Assembly (NCBI RefSeq): GCF_000003815.2
Contig: NC_049987.1
Coordinates: forward strand, 20,059,277 to 20,103,508
DNA from: Branchiostoma floridae
Lineage: Eukaryota > Chordata > Leptocardii > Amphioxiformes > Branchiostomatidae
Direction: 5' to 3'
Length of the DNA: 44,232 nt
How positions within the stretch are numbered: the stretch's first letter is position 1; the number at the start of each line of letters is the position of its first letter. The position numbers and the translations under genes were made by a program. This document shows positions 32,101-43,850 of this stretch, piece after piece. A model generated the notes under the pieces. The model saw only the letters and a program-made list of their open reading frames with translations, searched no databases and was not told the DNA's origin.

Positions 32101-35100
32101 GTACCATCTCACCTGCCTTCAGCTCTGTGAAACTCAAACAGGTAGGGAATCTGAAACTGCACGGAAGTGGAATTTTATTTAGTTTGGCTGCATAGAGATA
32201 AATACAGCCATGGCTACCCTACTAGCAGGAGACTGAATGTTGGTAAAAGAAATAGAAGATAAAAACTCGTAGGTTATATTCAGGAAGTGGCAGATCAGAG
32301 TCGGTAGAACTAGTTACAAATTAATAGGGGTCTATAAAAGAGGGGGAATATTTTTATGGTCTATTTCATGGTGGCAATGTGTTGTGTTGTTTGTTCAACA
32401 GATGGCATTAGTCATCGAGAAATATGCGGACAACTTTGTGGCCAGCCTTGACAAGAACGCGAAACAAGACGTCATGTTTAACATGAAAGAGTGAGTATTG
32501 CGCGCAAGAACCTGGTGTCAGGTCAAAGTCCTGACCCTGTCAAATATTTGCCCCAACACTGCTGGGGTGTTTCCAGGACACCTGTGCGAGAAACATGTCA
32601 CGCTAGTGGGCGTGTCAATTTTCAAGCAGAATTCTGGGCAGATTTTGGGGAGCAGAGGTCGCATTATCAAAGGTTAACCATAACTTTAAACGTATACCTA
32701 CCCTAAGCCTAGCCAACGTACATGTCTAGTGAGACAGAAATCTATTGCGACCAATCCAAAACCAGGACAGTGCTCATTCACCCAGAGCGCGGCTGCCGAA
32801 GATTATCTTCCAATTTCTTTCATTACAAACAAGCATCCACCGGTTTGAGGATGAGATCAGTTTGGCTGGCTAAATGGGAATTTCCCACCGCTGTATGGAA
32901 CAGTTTTGTTGTTTGATCTGCACTCCTTTGGTAGTATCACATAAACAAGACCTTAACAAGGGTATTATAATGACTGAAATGGTGACATTTGCCATGTGGT
33001 CCTACCAGGCTGTCCGGTGCCTACACGATGGACGTTATTTCCGGTACAGCATTCGGAGTGAACGTCGACTCGCTACACGACCTCAACAGCCCCTTCGTCA
33101 GCAACGCCAAAGATCGTTTCAACATCAGTCTCTTTGACCCTTTTATGATTACAATATGTGAGTATTTGATGTTCTACAGAATCGATCGTTTACCAATCTG
33201 AGCACGCATTCACCGTGACAAGAATTGTGGAACATATGTCAAAAGGGAAGATTTGCATAACAATGCTCAAATGTATCTTATGTCTCAGCAGCCTTCGTCA
33301 AACGGAACGTTCTAATCCAATTTGTAAAAGACCTATTGATTATAGTTCACATTTCCTGTCTGAGGAAAAGAAAAAAATTTTTTTCATAAAACTATTGAGA
33401 GTGAATCTTGTTGACAACAAGAACCTAAGAAGTATTCTTGGCAGATAAACAACGGTTACAGTTAGCTGTGAAAATTTAAAAAAAAGCGAAATATGAAAAA
33501 AAATTTGTTTCCAGTAACTCCATCAACTTTTGCAAAAATCTAACGACATACGCATTTTCGGGTCATCGCTAATACTAAGTGCTGATACGTTGTATATTTT
33601 CATTTCTGTTTCAATAGAAAACTAATACAATTTGACTTTAACCATGTCAACTTGATGGTTAAACAACATGTATCAACTTTTTGTTTTCCTCTTAGCTCTG
33701 TTCCCTCGGCTAGGGAAGCTCCTGCAGAACCTCGGAGTAACCCTGTACCCCATCAAAGCGGTAGAGTTTTTCAGGGCGGCGGTCGACAATGTCATTGATA
33801 TGAGAGGACGCAACGAAGACGAGGCCGTAAGATATATCTTTATTTTCCCTTGGGGAAAGCTACATTTATTGACAAGGTATTCCTGTCGATAGTGCAGTGT
33901 GTTGACAGGATACACACGAATTTGCATATTTCATTGTTGTTACTTTGTCCCATTGTAACTGATTTGTCTGTTGGCAAACAGGAGACAAAAGTTCACAAAG
34001 GTACGAACATGAGTCTTTTTTTCATTTGTGTAAAGACTTATTCACCTTTTTATAAGTATTTTTCATCAATTAGCTTGCTTAGAAGTATCAACAAGTGGCT
34101 ATTTGCATCATCTTACAGTTAACGTATACTAAATACAAGTAAATAGTATCAGTGGTGCACATGTGATATCGGAATTGTGAAAGAGCTTATTAGCATGGAA
34201 CCTAGTTCTTGAAAAAAGAAAAAAATTGTATCGATTGTCACTGTTAATCTATTAGACTGCTAATCACTTTTCCAACGTTTGTAGAAACGAGTGGACTTCC
34301 TGCAGCTGCTGCTCAAGGCTCATAATGAAGAACTGGACGAAGAAGTATCAAAGGAGGTCATCAGCAAACACGGTCAGTAGTTATACCTAAAAACTGCTGT
34401 TTATGTTCTAAACTTCTTTTCTTTCTTCTGGTTCCATAATGTAAGGCGGAATGATACATGTTACTTAGGAGTGATAGGGGTTACTTTGGTCACAAATTTA
34501 TGTGCCTAAGGTAACAAATGAAATACAGATTTCTTAGGTGACATATCGACCAGGGCACGAAATAAGAAAGGGGGTTCAGTTGAAAATCTTGTAGATACAA
34601 TGCTATAATGGTAGGATAATGTTGAAAACAGCACTCCGAAAAAAAAACTTGCCCATTCATCTGTGTTCACACTTCTAAATAAGGTGTTTCCAAGAAGGAT
34701 ATCAAGCGTGAGTCCGTACTCTTCTGGCTCGGTGGTTACGAGACTACAGCCAACACCATCTCTCTCACAACCTACAACCTGGCTGTTCATCAGGAAGTTC
34801 AGGACAAAGTCATCCAGGAAGTGGATGCCATCATCAAGAAGCATGTGAGTAAATGAAAAGTTACATGTAAAGAGATCTCTTTTAGCACACCGAAGAGCTA
34901 GTCTTCCAATGGTCGTGACAGAGAGGACAGACGCTTAGATGTACAGTATTGACAGGTTCTTTGTACCTGTGAAATTAATACATTCCCCTAGCTCTTTACG
35001 ACAAGCACAACGAACAGTGGAGCACGGCTTAACGTCTCGTCCTCAGGACTGCAGCCCTTTCCGGTAGCTTGCATGTCGGATGAGCGACACAGCCGGAATC

Positions 35101-38074
35101 GAACTCACAGCGTCTAGTTCCAGAGGCAGGGCCACTAACCACTAGACTACGCACGCTTCTGCACGTCTTTTTACCTTTTTACCGTGATAAGGTTTAAAGT
35201 GTTTGATTCTATCCTTCAGGGCAAACTGGACTACGACGCCGTTAACGATCTGCACTACCTAGACATGTGTGTTAACGAGACCCTAAGGTTGTTCCCTGCT
35301 AGTCAAAGGTAAGACAGCTCAATCTGTTTTCCTAGTCAGTTGGTCAAATGTTGGGCGTAAATGAGTTTGCAAATGAATGTCCTTGGAGCATTGCGGTTTT
35401 GTTTTATACCGTTTACGACATATCAGAATACGTATTCAAATCAACAATTCAACCTGTAAATTTTAAAATTCTTTAATTTTTAAACATGATATCTAACCTT
35501 CATAAACGTAAGTCTAAGTTGTTAATACTTCTGTGGTCGCCTTTAGGTTTGAACGTGTCAATAAAGAAGACACGGAGATCAGAGGTCTGAAAATCCCAGC
35601 GGGGACCATCGTCAACATCCCCGCCTACGCCATCCACCGTGACGAGGAGATCTGGCCGGACCCGGAGGACTTCAAGCCTGAGAGGTACAGCAGTCTGTGT
35701 TATGCTTCGGTCATAATTGAGCCAGCGCCCGTCGGGGTTGAGGCCCCGGCCGGGCTGTAAAGCAATACATTTGTCCTAGTGAATACTAAAGTACTAGATA
35801 CCGCAGGAGGACCTCTTGGGGTTTTCACGAATAGGTCACGGTGTATATTGTTGGCCAGCTCCCCGGTTGATTTTAACTACGATTTAGATAAATCATCCGT
35901 GGCCATACCATCCCAAACATTGCCTGTTACCTACAGGGCGTCCCACTGGGACACGTAGGGTTCACGCCCGGAACATCTCGTAAACTGCCCGGAAGCCTCC
36001 CCCCCTTCCAATTATGACCAAAGCATGATACAATCCCTGGTTGTAAGGGCAATATTAATGGTCCTTCTCCCTAAGAGCTTATGGACGCCCACCTCTAACT
36101 CGACAGAACATTTTCATTTCAAAAGTGTCTAATTGGAGCTCGGGATTTCGATTATCACAAACACGAGACCAACAATCAAAACCAGTCACTACAGTCTCTT
36201 ACACCATAGTTAGAGATAGTTCTAAGTCTGACACAGATTGATCTATGTCTACACATACTTGGGTAAAATCCCACAGGACGAAAACGTTTTGTGTCTCCTC
36301 TGGCTTAGTAGTGACAGCTATCAATGCCTGACCAATGAAACAGCTGCTAAAAATGCATAGCCGATATGGCGCTTTTATGGCGAAAACACAATCCATACAG
36401 TAACAAACTACATTACTTAAAACAATTGTGCAATTGACTGGGAAGGAGCAACGTTTGTAGACAAAAAAGACTACATGCATAACGTTACCCGGTGGATCAA
36501 GGCGGTCGTCAGGATAAGAACATCAACCTAATTGATAAACCAACCGCGACTGTGGGGAGGAGAGGGGGGTACAAACTTAGTCACGTTTGGGACTTTGTTT
36601 TCGTCACAACAGCGTCACCTACATCAGTGAGAAGCAGCACTCAAGTTAAATGCTCTTAAGTAAGATATCAGTTAGGCATCGACACAAAGCTTGGCGAGAT
36701 ACATTATTGGCTGTTAAAGGAAAACTCCAATGTCCTATAATGTTCTACATACCTGATGAAATTATTTTTGGAAACGCACTGTCTCTTGTTTTTCACAGGT
36801 TCAGTCCGGAAGAGAAGGAGTCACGTGACCCGTACGCCTTCCTCCCGTTTGGATCCGGACCCAGGAACTGCATAGGCATGCGCCTCGCGCAGCTGGAGCT
36901 CAGATTCGCTCTGGCCAAGGCTCTGCAAAAATTCCGCTTCGTCCCCTGCGACAAGACGGTGGTAAGTAGATATGCTATGGCTATGTTTAAATCATGTTCC
37001 CACATTCTGAACTGCCCAGTTAAAGATAATATTAGCTGCTGCTGAGTTCATTCGCTACTGTGTCCTGTCCTTTTCATGTCGACTTATAGTAACTAAAATC
37101 TATTATAGTATCTTTATTATAGGGCTTTTACACTGAAACCGGATTAGCAGGAATCAAGAAGAACCAGTCAGAACAACGTATTTGTAAAATCCGTGCCACA
37201 TTCGGGTGGAAATTCCAAATGGACCTTTTATCTACTCTCCAAGCAGAGGTTGAGTCGCGTAGATATAACGTTAGTAGTAGTCGGGAAAATTACACCGGCG
37301 CTCCTCGTAAGTGTAATTTTTCCGACTAATACTATGTCTACGCGACTCAACCTTTGCTTGGAGAGTACCTTTTATCCCCTTTACACGAGAAGGAATTAGC
37401 TAAAATGCAGTCAGAATAACTATTCTTTGTCTATTTCTGGGTATTTTAGTGCATTTTAGACATTCTCACTGCATTCTAGATATTCCTTTTGGCCACATTT
37501 TGACATGATTCGAAGTTGGCTTCAAATTGCCGTTTCGGTTGTCCATCGAATAAGATAAGAATGTATCGAATAATGATGGAATGTCGTAAGATCGAATGCG
37601 GTCATACTACAGATAGGATAGTTAGAATACACTTCGGGGCTTACCGGTCGAGGAAAACTACTAGAGTGAAGTAGAGTAGAGTCATTTCTACTAAGTTTTA
37701 CAGTCAATCGTATTAGAATACACTTTAAATGCCGTTCGATATTTCTACACTTTAAATGCATCTTGAAAGTTTTGACCATGTCAAAAAAAAAACTTTCGTG
37801 ACAGCCAAAAGAACGGACACAAGCAAATATCTGGAATGAAGGAAGGAATTCTAGAATGCAAGTGCTACGAATTCCCAGGAATAGAAAAGAATGTTCATTC
37901 TGACGGCATGCCGACTCATTCGTGCTCTCGTGTGAAGGGGCCTTTATCGACGCATTCACCTTATCTTCATTTCTATTTCTTCTTTGATGACATCAGATCC
38001 CCATCCGCATCAAGAACACCCTGAGTAACCAGATTGAAGGCGGGGTGTGGCTGAAGGTGGAGGCTCGTGCTTAG
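29113..38074 (+). CDS. Complete cytochrome P450, CYP3/CYP5-like, 14 exons, 504 residues
   Basis: A haem-thiolate mono-oxygenase of the CYP3 clan, probably anchored in the ER. Exons: 29113-29180, 30669-30762, 31344-31396, 31755-31851, 32025-32141, 32402-32490, 33009-33157, 33696-33826, 34285-34372, 34684-34844, 35220-35308, 35547-35684, 36799-36961, 37997-38074. Every intron is GT-AG, all phases join, and the sum is 1515 bases including TAG. Exon 1 is a hydrophobic anchor (MLDLFFFPVTCGLFGLCAVL). LGIPGPKPLPLFGN is the proline-rich hinge. WRRFR (125-129) is the C helix; GGYETT (312-317) the I helix; ETLR (369-372) the ExxR pair; KPERF spans exons 12/13; FGSGPRNCIG holds haem ligand Cys449. RVDFLQLLLKAHN and VISGTAFGVNVDSL are typical of CYP3A. 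Length fits the family. Introns carry a SINE and a MITE. CYP3 oxidase or thromboxane-synthase-like activity cannot be settled from sequence. Confidence 0.93.
31424..31502. repeat. GT microsatellite in P450 intron 3
   Basis: An imperfect (GT)n tract, densest at 31465-31499, begins about 30 bp after the exon 3 donor. Confidence 0.85.
34985..35158 (-). mobile_element. tRNA-derived SINE in P450 intron 10
   Basis: On the minus strand the head reads GCGTAGTCTAGTGGTTAGTG, with an RNA polymerase III A box (tagtctagtggtta, 35149-35136). The B box gagttcgattccgg (35106-35093) follows at tRNA-like spacing. A non-tRNA body follows, with ctgcagtcctgaggacgaga, then cgttaagccg. Ends are approximate and I found no clear target duplication. 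An intact tRNA gene is unlikely because of the attached body. Confidence 0.8.
35685..36798 (+). other. P450 intron 12, no recognised content
   Basis: This 1.1-kb intron has a GC-rich stretch at 35940-36010 (tcccactgggacacgtaggg). No element ends or exons are visible beyond the flanking splice sites. Confidence 0.5.
37233..37367. mobile_element. 135-bp palindromic MITE with 9-bp target duplication, in P450 intron 13
   Basis: The ends are TACTCTCCAAGCAGAGGTTG and GGTTGAGTCGCG inward, mirrored by CGCGACTCAACCTTTGCTTG and GAGAGTA. CCTTTTATC flanks it exactly (37224-37232 and 37368-37376). It shares the TAMTCTCCAAGCAGA terminus with the element at 17191-17334 but not its core. Confidence 0.88.
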
Positions 38075-38118
38075 CAGGGTGTCTACAGTACACACTACAG
38101 TCTTAGCTAGTTTACCGG

Positions 38119-38272
38119 AACCCCCCCCCCCCTCAACACACACACTGACACACACACACACACACACACACATACATACACACACACAACACACACACAC
38201 ACACACACACACGCATACATACACACACACAACACACACACACACACGCATACATACAAACACACACGCACT
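38119..38272. repeat. CA microsatellite after the P450 stop
   Basis: A run of 10-12 C leads into (CA)n interrupted by ACATACATACA and AACACAC phrases, in two near-identical blocks at 38160-38230 and 38210-38270. It begins 45 bp after the stop codon and may lie in the 3' UTR. Confidence 0.9.
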
Positions 38273-38279
38273 CCAGTCT

Positions 38280-39512
38280 AGAGAATATGACATGCAATTC
38301 GCCTGTAAAGTGTGTACTGGTCTAATTTTGGACGGGCAAACTGATTGGTCCTGTTCCCCATTGATAAGCCCTGTTCAGTGAATCTATCTCAGAAGAGATC
38401 GCCCATCCCAGTATTGACCAAAGGAGCTGATTATCTATCGTGAGTAGGCTGGGGCGATCCTTTAGTAAGTTTGTCATCGTCTTCAGAGTAGGGAGGGGGT
38501 ATGGGAGTCCCGGTAAACTAGCTAGGCCTATATGATGATGCCCAGGCTAGGCTTGGATAATCCCTGAGGTTACTTAAAGTCAAGATACCGTCAGAAGCAA
38601 TAACTTAAAAACACTGAATGTCGGTTTTGGGATATTGGTAGGGTATGTGTTAACTTCGTGTCTAAAATTACGGTAAGTTCGTTAACCTTGCGCTGGTTTT
38701 GGTTTTCGACAGCGAATAAAACAAAGGTCTCTGCTGTGTATAATATTAGTTCGTACAAGGTTTTATCTAATAGCTTTGCAATAAGTTTAAAATGTGGTAT
38801 CACAAAGGTGACTCACAAACAAGCACACTACTAGTATTCTAAAATATGAACACACGCACGCACGCAAACACACGCACGCATAGAGAGAAAACACATGCGC
38901 CTTGAAGCTGAGCACCACACCTGTCCGACATACAGCCACACGTGTCCTTTGTGCTAAACACGATATTCACACTTGCTTTTGATGGTGAACATCACATCTT
39001 TCAGACCGTAATATCAGAAAAAAAAGCTGCAAGAAGATGTACTCAGATGCTCAGAATGTATAATCACATTATTGTTGACATCTAGACTGTGACACATCAA
39101 CTGTTGCTCCTGAGTTTTTTATCTATTTTAATTTCTGACAATAGAAACATGCCTTTTCTCCAAAAGGTGTTCTAAGTAAATACAGATGTTACATGTGTTT
39201 CATAAAGCTATGTAAGGTACAGTTATAGGACTTACAATATGTATGTATTGTCACCCATGTCCACAAAAGTTCACTTACGAGTATACATTTGGCATCGACC
39301 GCATGGAAAAATAAAACTGAAACAATTGTCACCACGAAAATTCTACCACTGGAAAATTTACACGTTTGTTCTTTCTTTAGGTTGTAATGCATTGTGATTC
39401 AAGATAATTCTTACCTCTTTTAAACACAAGCTGTCTGAAATATGCCTGTAATATATGATAATTGCTGCAGATAAATTTGATATTGACGATATGTTATGTC
39501 ACTTCTATGCTA
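38280..39512. other. Intergenic, nothing firm
   Basis: There is a short CACG-rich microsatellite at 38850-38882. No ORF can be supported. Confidence 0.4.
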
Positions 39513-40090
39513 CGAGGGGCGTGCAATTAGTAATGGTCCTGACCCATTTCCCATAGCAGGAGATTAATGAAACTTGGCACAGTTATTAGTCTTTCTCTTC
39601 ATAGGAATCACCCAGAGTTATGCATTTCTCCCATCGTTTGATGCAGCTCTGGACACCGATTTTGTAGGACACCCCAGGTTGGTCCTCCAACTGATGCCTC
39701 ATCAATGGCACAAGAGGGACGACCAGGTCTGGGAGCTGTTTCCACAGACTTCCAGCCACGTTTGAATTCAGGATGCCAGCGTTTTACAAGGTCATATGAT
39801 GGGGCATCATCACCATAAGTTTCATTTATTTCATCAAAAGTCTTCTTTGGTGTGCGTCCTTTCAAATACAAAAACCGGATCACTGCGCGACACTCAACTG
39901 GTTCCATTTCACACCTGGTCCATTTCGCACCTGACTAAGTTCAAACACCAGTAAATCAGAAACCACAATTAGTTCAGAGCTGTCTTTTGCAACATAACCC
40001 ATAGAGATATGAATTATTACACAGACAAAATTTCATTTAGATCAGACAACTGGAAGTGGGTCAGGACCATTACTTATTGCACGCCCCTCG
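39513..40090 (-). mobile_element. Internally deleted mariner element, 578 bp
   Basis: Terminal inverted repeats begin CGAGGGGCGTGCAATTAGTA at 39513 and mirror at 40090 (ending TTGCACGCCCCTCG). They extend about 40 bp through tggtcctgacccatttcc with few mismatches. TA flanks both sides (39511-39512 and 40091-40092), the mariner target duplication. The length is under half that of a full mariner (about 1.3 kb). Confidence 0.92.
39586..39907 (-). pseudogene. Mariner transposase: N-terminus fused to C-terminus by deletion
   Basis: From ATG at 39907 the frame gives the first helix-turn-helix DNA-binding region (MEPVECRAVIRFLYLKGRTP, then YDLVKRWHPEFKRGWKSVE and APRPGRPS). Soon after, the catalytic DDD core that should follow is absent. 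A different frame then gives the mariner C-terminal signature RWEKCITLGDSYEE, with its natural stop at 39588-39586. One large internal deletion, out of frame, therefore joined the two ends. The product cannot transpose but could still bind inverted repeats if translated. Confidence 0.88.
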
Positions 40091-40092
40091 TA

Positions 40093-40760
40093 CCTGCAGC
40101 AAACTTCTGTGCAAACCATTCCTTCCAATAAACATCTTGCTTAACTGCAAAGTTTTGTCACAATTCTTGCTGTCAGGTAAGCTGGGGTCATTAGCTGGAT
40201 AGAGTGTACAGGGTCTGTCTAGTACTAGTATGTACCAGAGTGGGTATAGGCAAATGTGTCTCAATTGTGCAAACTGAGAGTAAAATAATTGAACAGTAAA
40301 CAGCATGTCTTAGAATTTCTTTCTGAATAAATTTTGTCTGCTATTGTCAGACCAGTACTAATTAGTCTATCACTGTTAGTAAATGCAAATTTCACTTTCC
40401 TGATTCTCTGATTTTTGCACAAATATCATGTAGCTTTTTTTTTAAATGTAATCTTAAAAAAAATACTTCCGTGATAGAAATACAACTGAAGCCACGAAGT
40501 CAACATATTTTGGAAGCTTACATGTACATTTAATATTTTCAACTTTAACATCTGCAATAAATGGGAATACGTACCGAACAGCCAGACATTGTTCTTTCCT
40601 TATCTGGCAAAATACGACCATTTTGGAGTTGATCCATATACTACTCGGCACAAGTAACCTTAACATTTTTTTCAAGTCAGAGCATGGGCAATAGGCCTCG
40701 GAATTGTTGTTGTTGTTGTCTTGCAACAAAGAGGAAATAGTTTTTGTTGAGTAACAGGAA
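40093..40760. other. Intergenic, nothing firm
   Basis: Minus-strand ORFs of 78 and 91 codons lack homology signals. One begins in a GTT microsatellite (40706-40718). I leave them uncalled. Confidence 0.4.
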
Positions 40761-41160
40761 CCCTACCGCGCGCGCTGTCTGCCGCGGTAACATTTGTGAG
40801 TGCGCCGTTTACCGCCTATCCGGAAGTACCTCGTCAGATGCTCCCGTCATCCTTTGCGCCGCCTTCCCCCTAAGTTTAAAAATTCAATGGGTAAGAAACC
40901 GATCTCCCTGATGTGAGTTACCACTTACCGTGTTTTCGATCTGTGTTGTGGTGTGGGATCGTACGGCGGGCCCGTTTAGGCGCCTTGTCGGCTTTCGTGG
41001 GACTGTTTGAAAAGTTTGAGGGTTTCAACATGCTGACAAAAGCTACGCTGCACTGCAGGGACGTTTTGACCGTGTTTTCCCACTGCTTTCGTCTGATTTT
41101 TTCGTCTGATTTTTGTGATCGGTAACGTCGCCAACCCGGAAGTAAGAACTGAGATAGGAA
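40760..41160 (-). promoter_or_regulatory. CpG-rich promoter-like patch with two ETS sites
   Basis: CpG density rises sharply compared with flanks. CCGGAAGT, the classic ETS/GABP motif, occurs at 40820-40827 and 41136-41143. A candidate minus-strand first exon lies between them. The patch may be bidirectional. No transcript evidence is available. Confidence 0.4.
40929..41031 (-). CDS. Candidate first coding exon, unknown protein
   Basis: Starting at ATG 41031, the exon reads MLKPSNFSNSPTKADKAPKR and then ARRTIPHHNTDRKH. It ends in phase 1 at a consensus donor, CACG|GTAAGTGG. The residues are basic and Ser/Pro-rich, as in a nuclear protein N-terminus. The upstream ETS site at 41136-41143 fits a promoter. 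I cannot find the next exon, so this is a weak call, and I recognise no family. Confidence 0.3.
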
Positions 41161-41536
41161 TACCAACCTCCTTAGGAATACAGATCTCGTGAAACAGATG
41201 CCATTATAGCGATTATTTGAGTATGGACCGTTCTACAAGAATGAATCAATGATTATAACGATTACATGTTGTTAGTGGCAGCGTTTTGGTAAATATACTA
41301 CCGATGCGTTTTTTACGAGTTGTTTGTGCTGGTAACGCAGTGTCCCGGAAATCGGCCAAATTTCACTGGCGTTTATTTTAATTTGAAATAACTATTATGT
41401 GCACTTTGTACGTTGAATGGCCTCCAAATAACTCGACGAACATAAATCACTTCGAAATTTTGACTTACATATTAGAATTTTGCAAAAAACGGCGATAGTA
41501 GAAAAGGCCTTTCCCACCTAGCTCGCTTCGCTCGCT
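41161..41536. other. Intergenic, nothing recognised
   Basis: Mixed-composition DNA without repeats or ORFs that I can support. Confidence 0.4.
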
Positions 41537-41645
41537 GCTCGGCTTCGCCGAGCACACAATCGGCTACGCCGATTGGTCGGCTTCGCCGACCTTCAGGTGC
41601 AAAATCTCTGACGCTGATTGGCCCGCTTCGCCGACTTCCCCGACC
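41537..41645. repeat. Consecutive CGGCTTCGCCG hairpins
   Basis: Three perfect 17-nt palindromic hairpins occur close together: GCTCGGCTTCGCCGAGC (41537-41553), AATCGGCTACGCCGATT (41558-41574) and GGTCGGCTTCGCCGACC (41575-41591). A weaker relative (cccgcttcgccgacttcccc) lies at 41622-41641. Loop and inner stem are shared while outer stem bases differ in a compensated way. Confidence 0.85.
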
Positions 41646-41814
41646 TTCGGGTAATCCCCAGTACTTTCCTTCCAACCCGGCAACTCGGCACAGAACGATA
41701 GTGTACGGGCGAATCGACAAGAATTCCTTGGCCTAGCGCCTATGGTCGGAGAAAGACAAAGCTGCAAAAAATCAAGAATCATGAATTCATAATTTGTGTA
41801 GCCATACATGACTT

Positions 41815-41968
41815 GCTGCAATCTTATGTGACTTATTGTGGCCTGACGTGACTCGTTGTGGCTATATACAATCTTTACTTATTGTAACCCTATGGGACTT
41901 ATTGTGGCAATACGTGGCTAATTGTGGCCATAATGTGACTACTTGTGGCCCTATATGACTAATGTGTA
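41815..41968. repeat. Degenerate ~20-24-bp repeat TGACTTATTGTGGCC
   Basis: At least seven imperfect copies of (g)tgactNNttgtggccNtat run up to just before the Cdc5l stop codon, on the 3' side of that gene. Confidence 0.7.
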
Positions 41969-41978
41969 GTCCAGCTGT

Positions 41979-43493
<1,515 letters not shown>

Positions 43494-43499
43494 CTACGG

Positions 43500-43850
43500 G
43501 ACAGAAAAAGGAAGTATTATAAGCAACAGTTAATTAGAGTCTGCAATTATGTGCTAAAAACTGCTATTATGTAACTAGTTTTCAATAATTTGTATCAGGT
43601 ATAAACATATATGGGTAAGAAGTTGTCTCGGTTTCAATATTCAAAGATACAATTGAAGAGTCAAATCTACAAAATTAAAAACCATTATCCAGCAGAAAAA
43701 ACACAGATTAAGGAATGAATTGAATGAAGGGATACATGGATAGATGGATGGGTGGGTAGAAGAGGAACTGGATGGGTTGATGGGTAGATGATATTTTAAC
43801 TGTAGTCTGTTTTAGGTAGCCTTTCAGTAATTAGAAGTCCTAGGTTCTCT
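43500..43850 (-). other. Cdc5l intron sequence with GGAT/GGGT microsatellite
   Basis: 43728-43791 is a tetranucleotide-like tract (ggatagatggatgggtgggt...). No other exon was found. Confidence 0.6.

Noticed and set aside
35083-35155. A functional tRNA gene
   Set aside because: The A and B boxes are present, but the sequence continues into a SINE body and the acceptor stem does not pair well.
36199-36480. Minus-strand ORF of 93 codons in P450 intron 12
   Set aside because: No domain or splice signals; it lies inside the intron of a well-supported gene on the other strand.
40454-40729. 91-codon minus-strand ORF
   Set aside because: It begins in a GTT/AAC microsatellite and shows no recognisable domain; acceptor and donor-like signals inside it did not form a consistent exon.
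41537-41591. Hairpins as bacterial intrinsic terminators
   Set aside because: No T tract follows, and the surroundings are animal nuclear DNA with introns.
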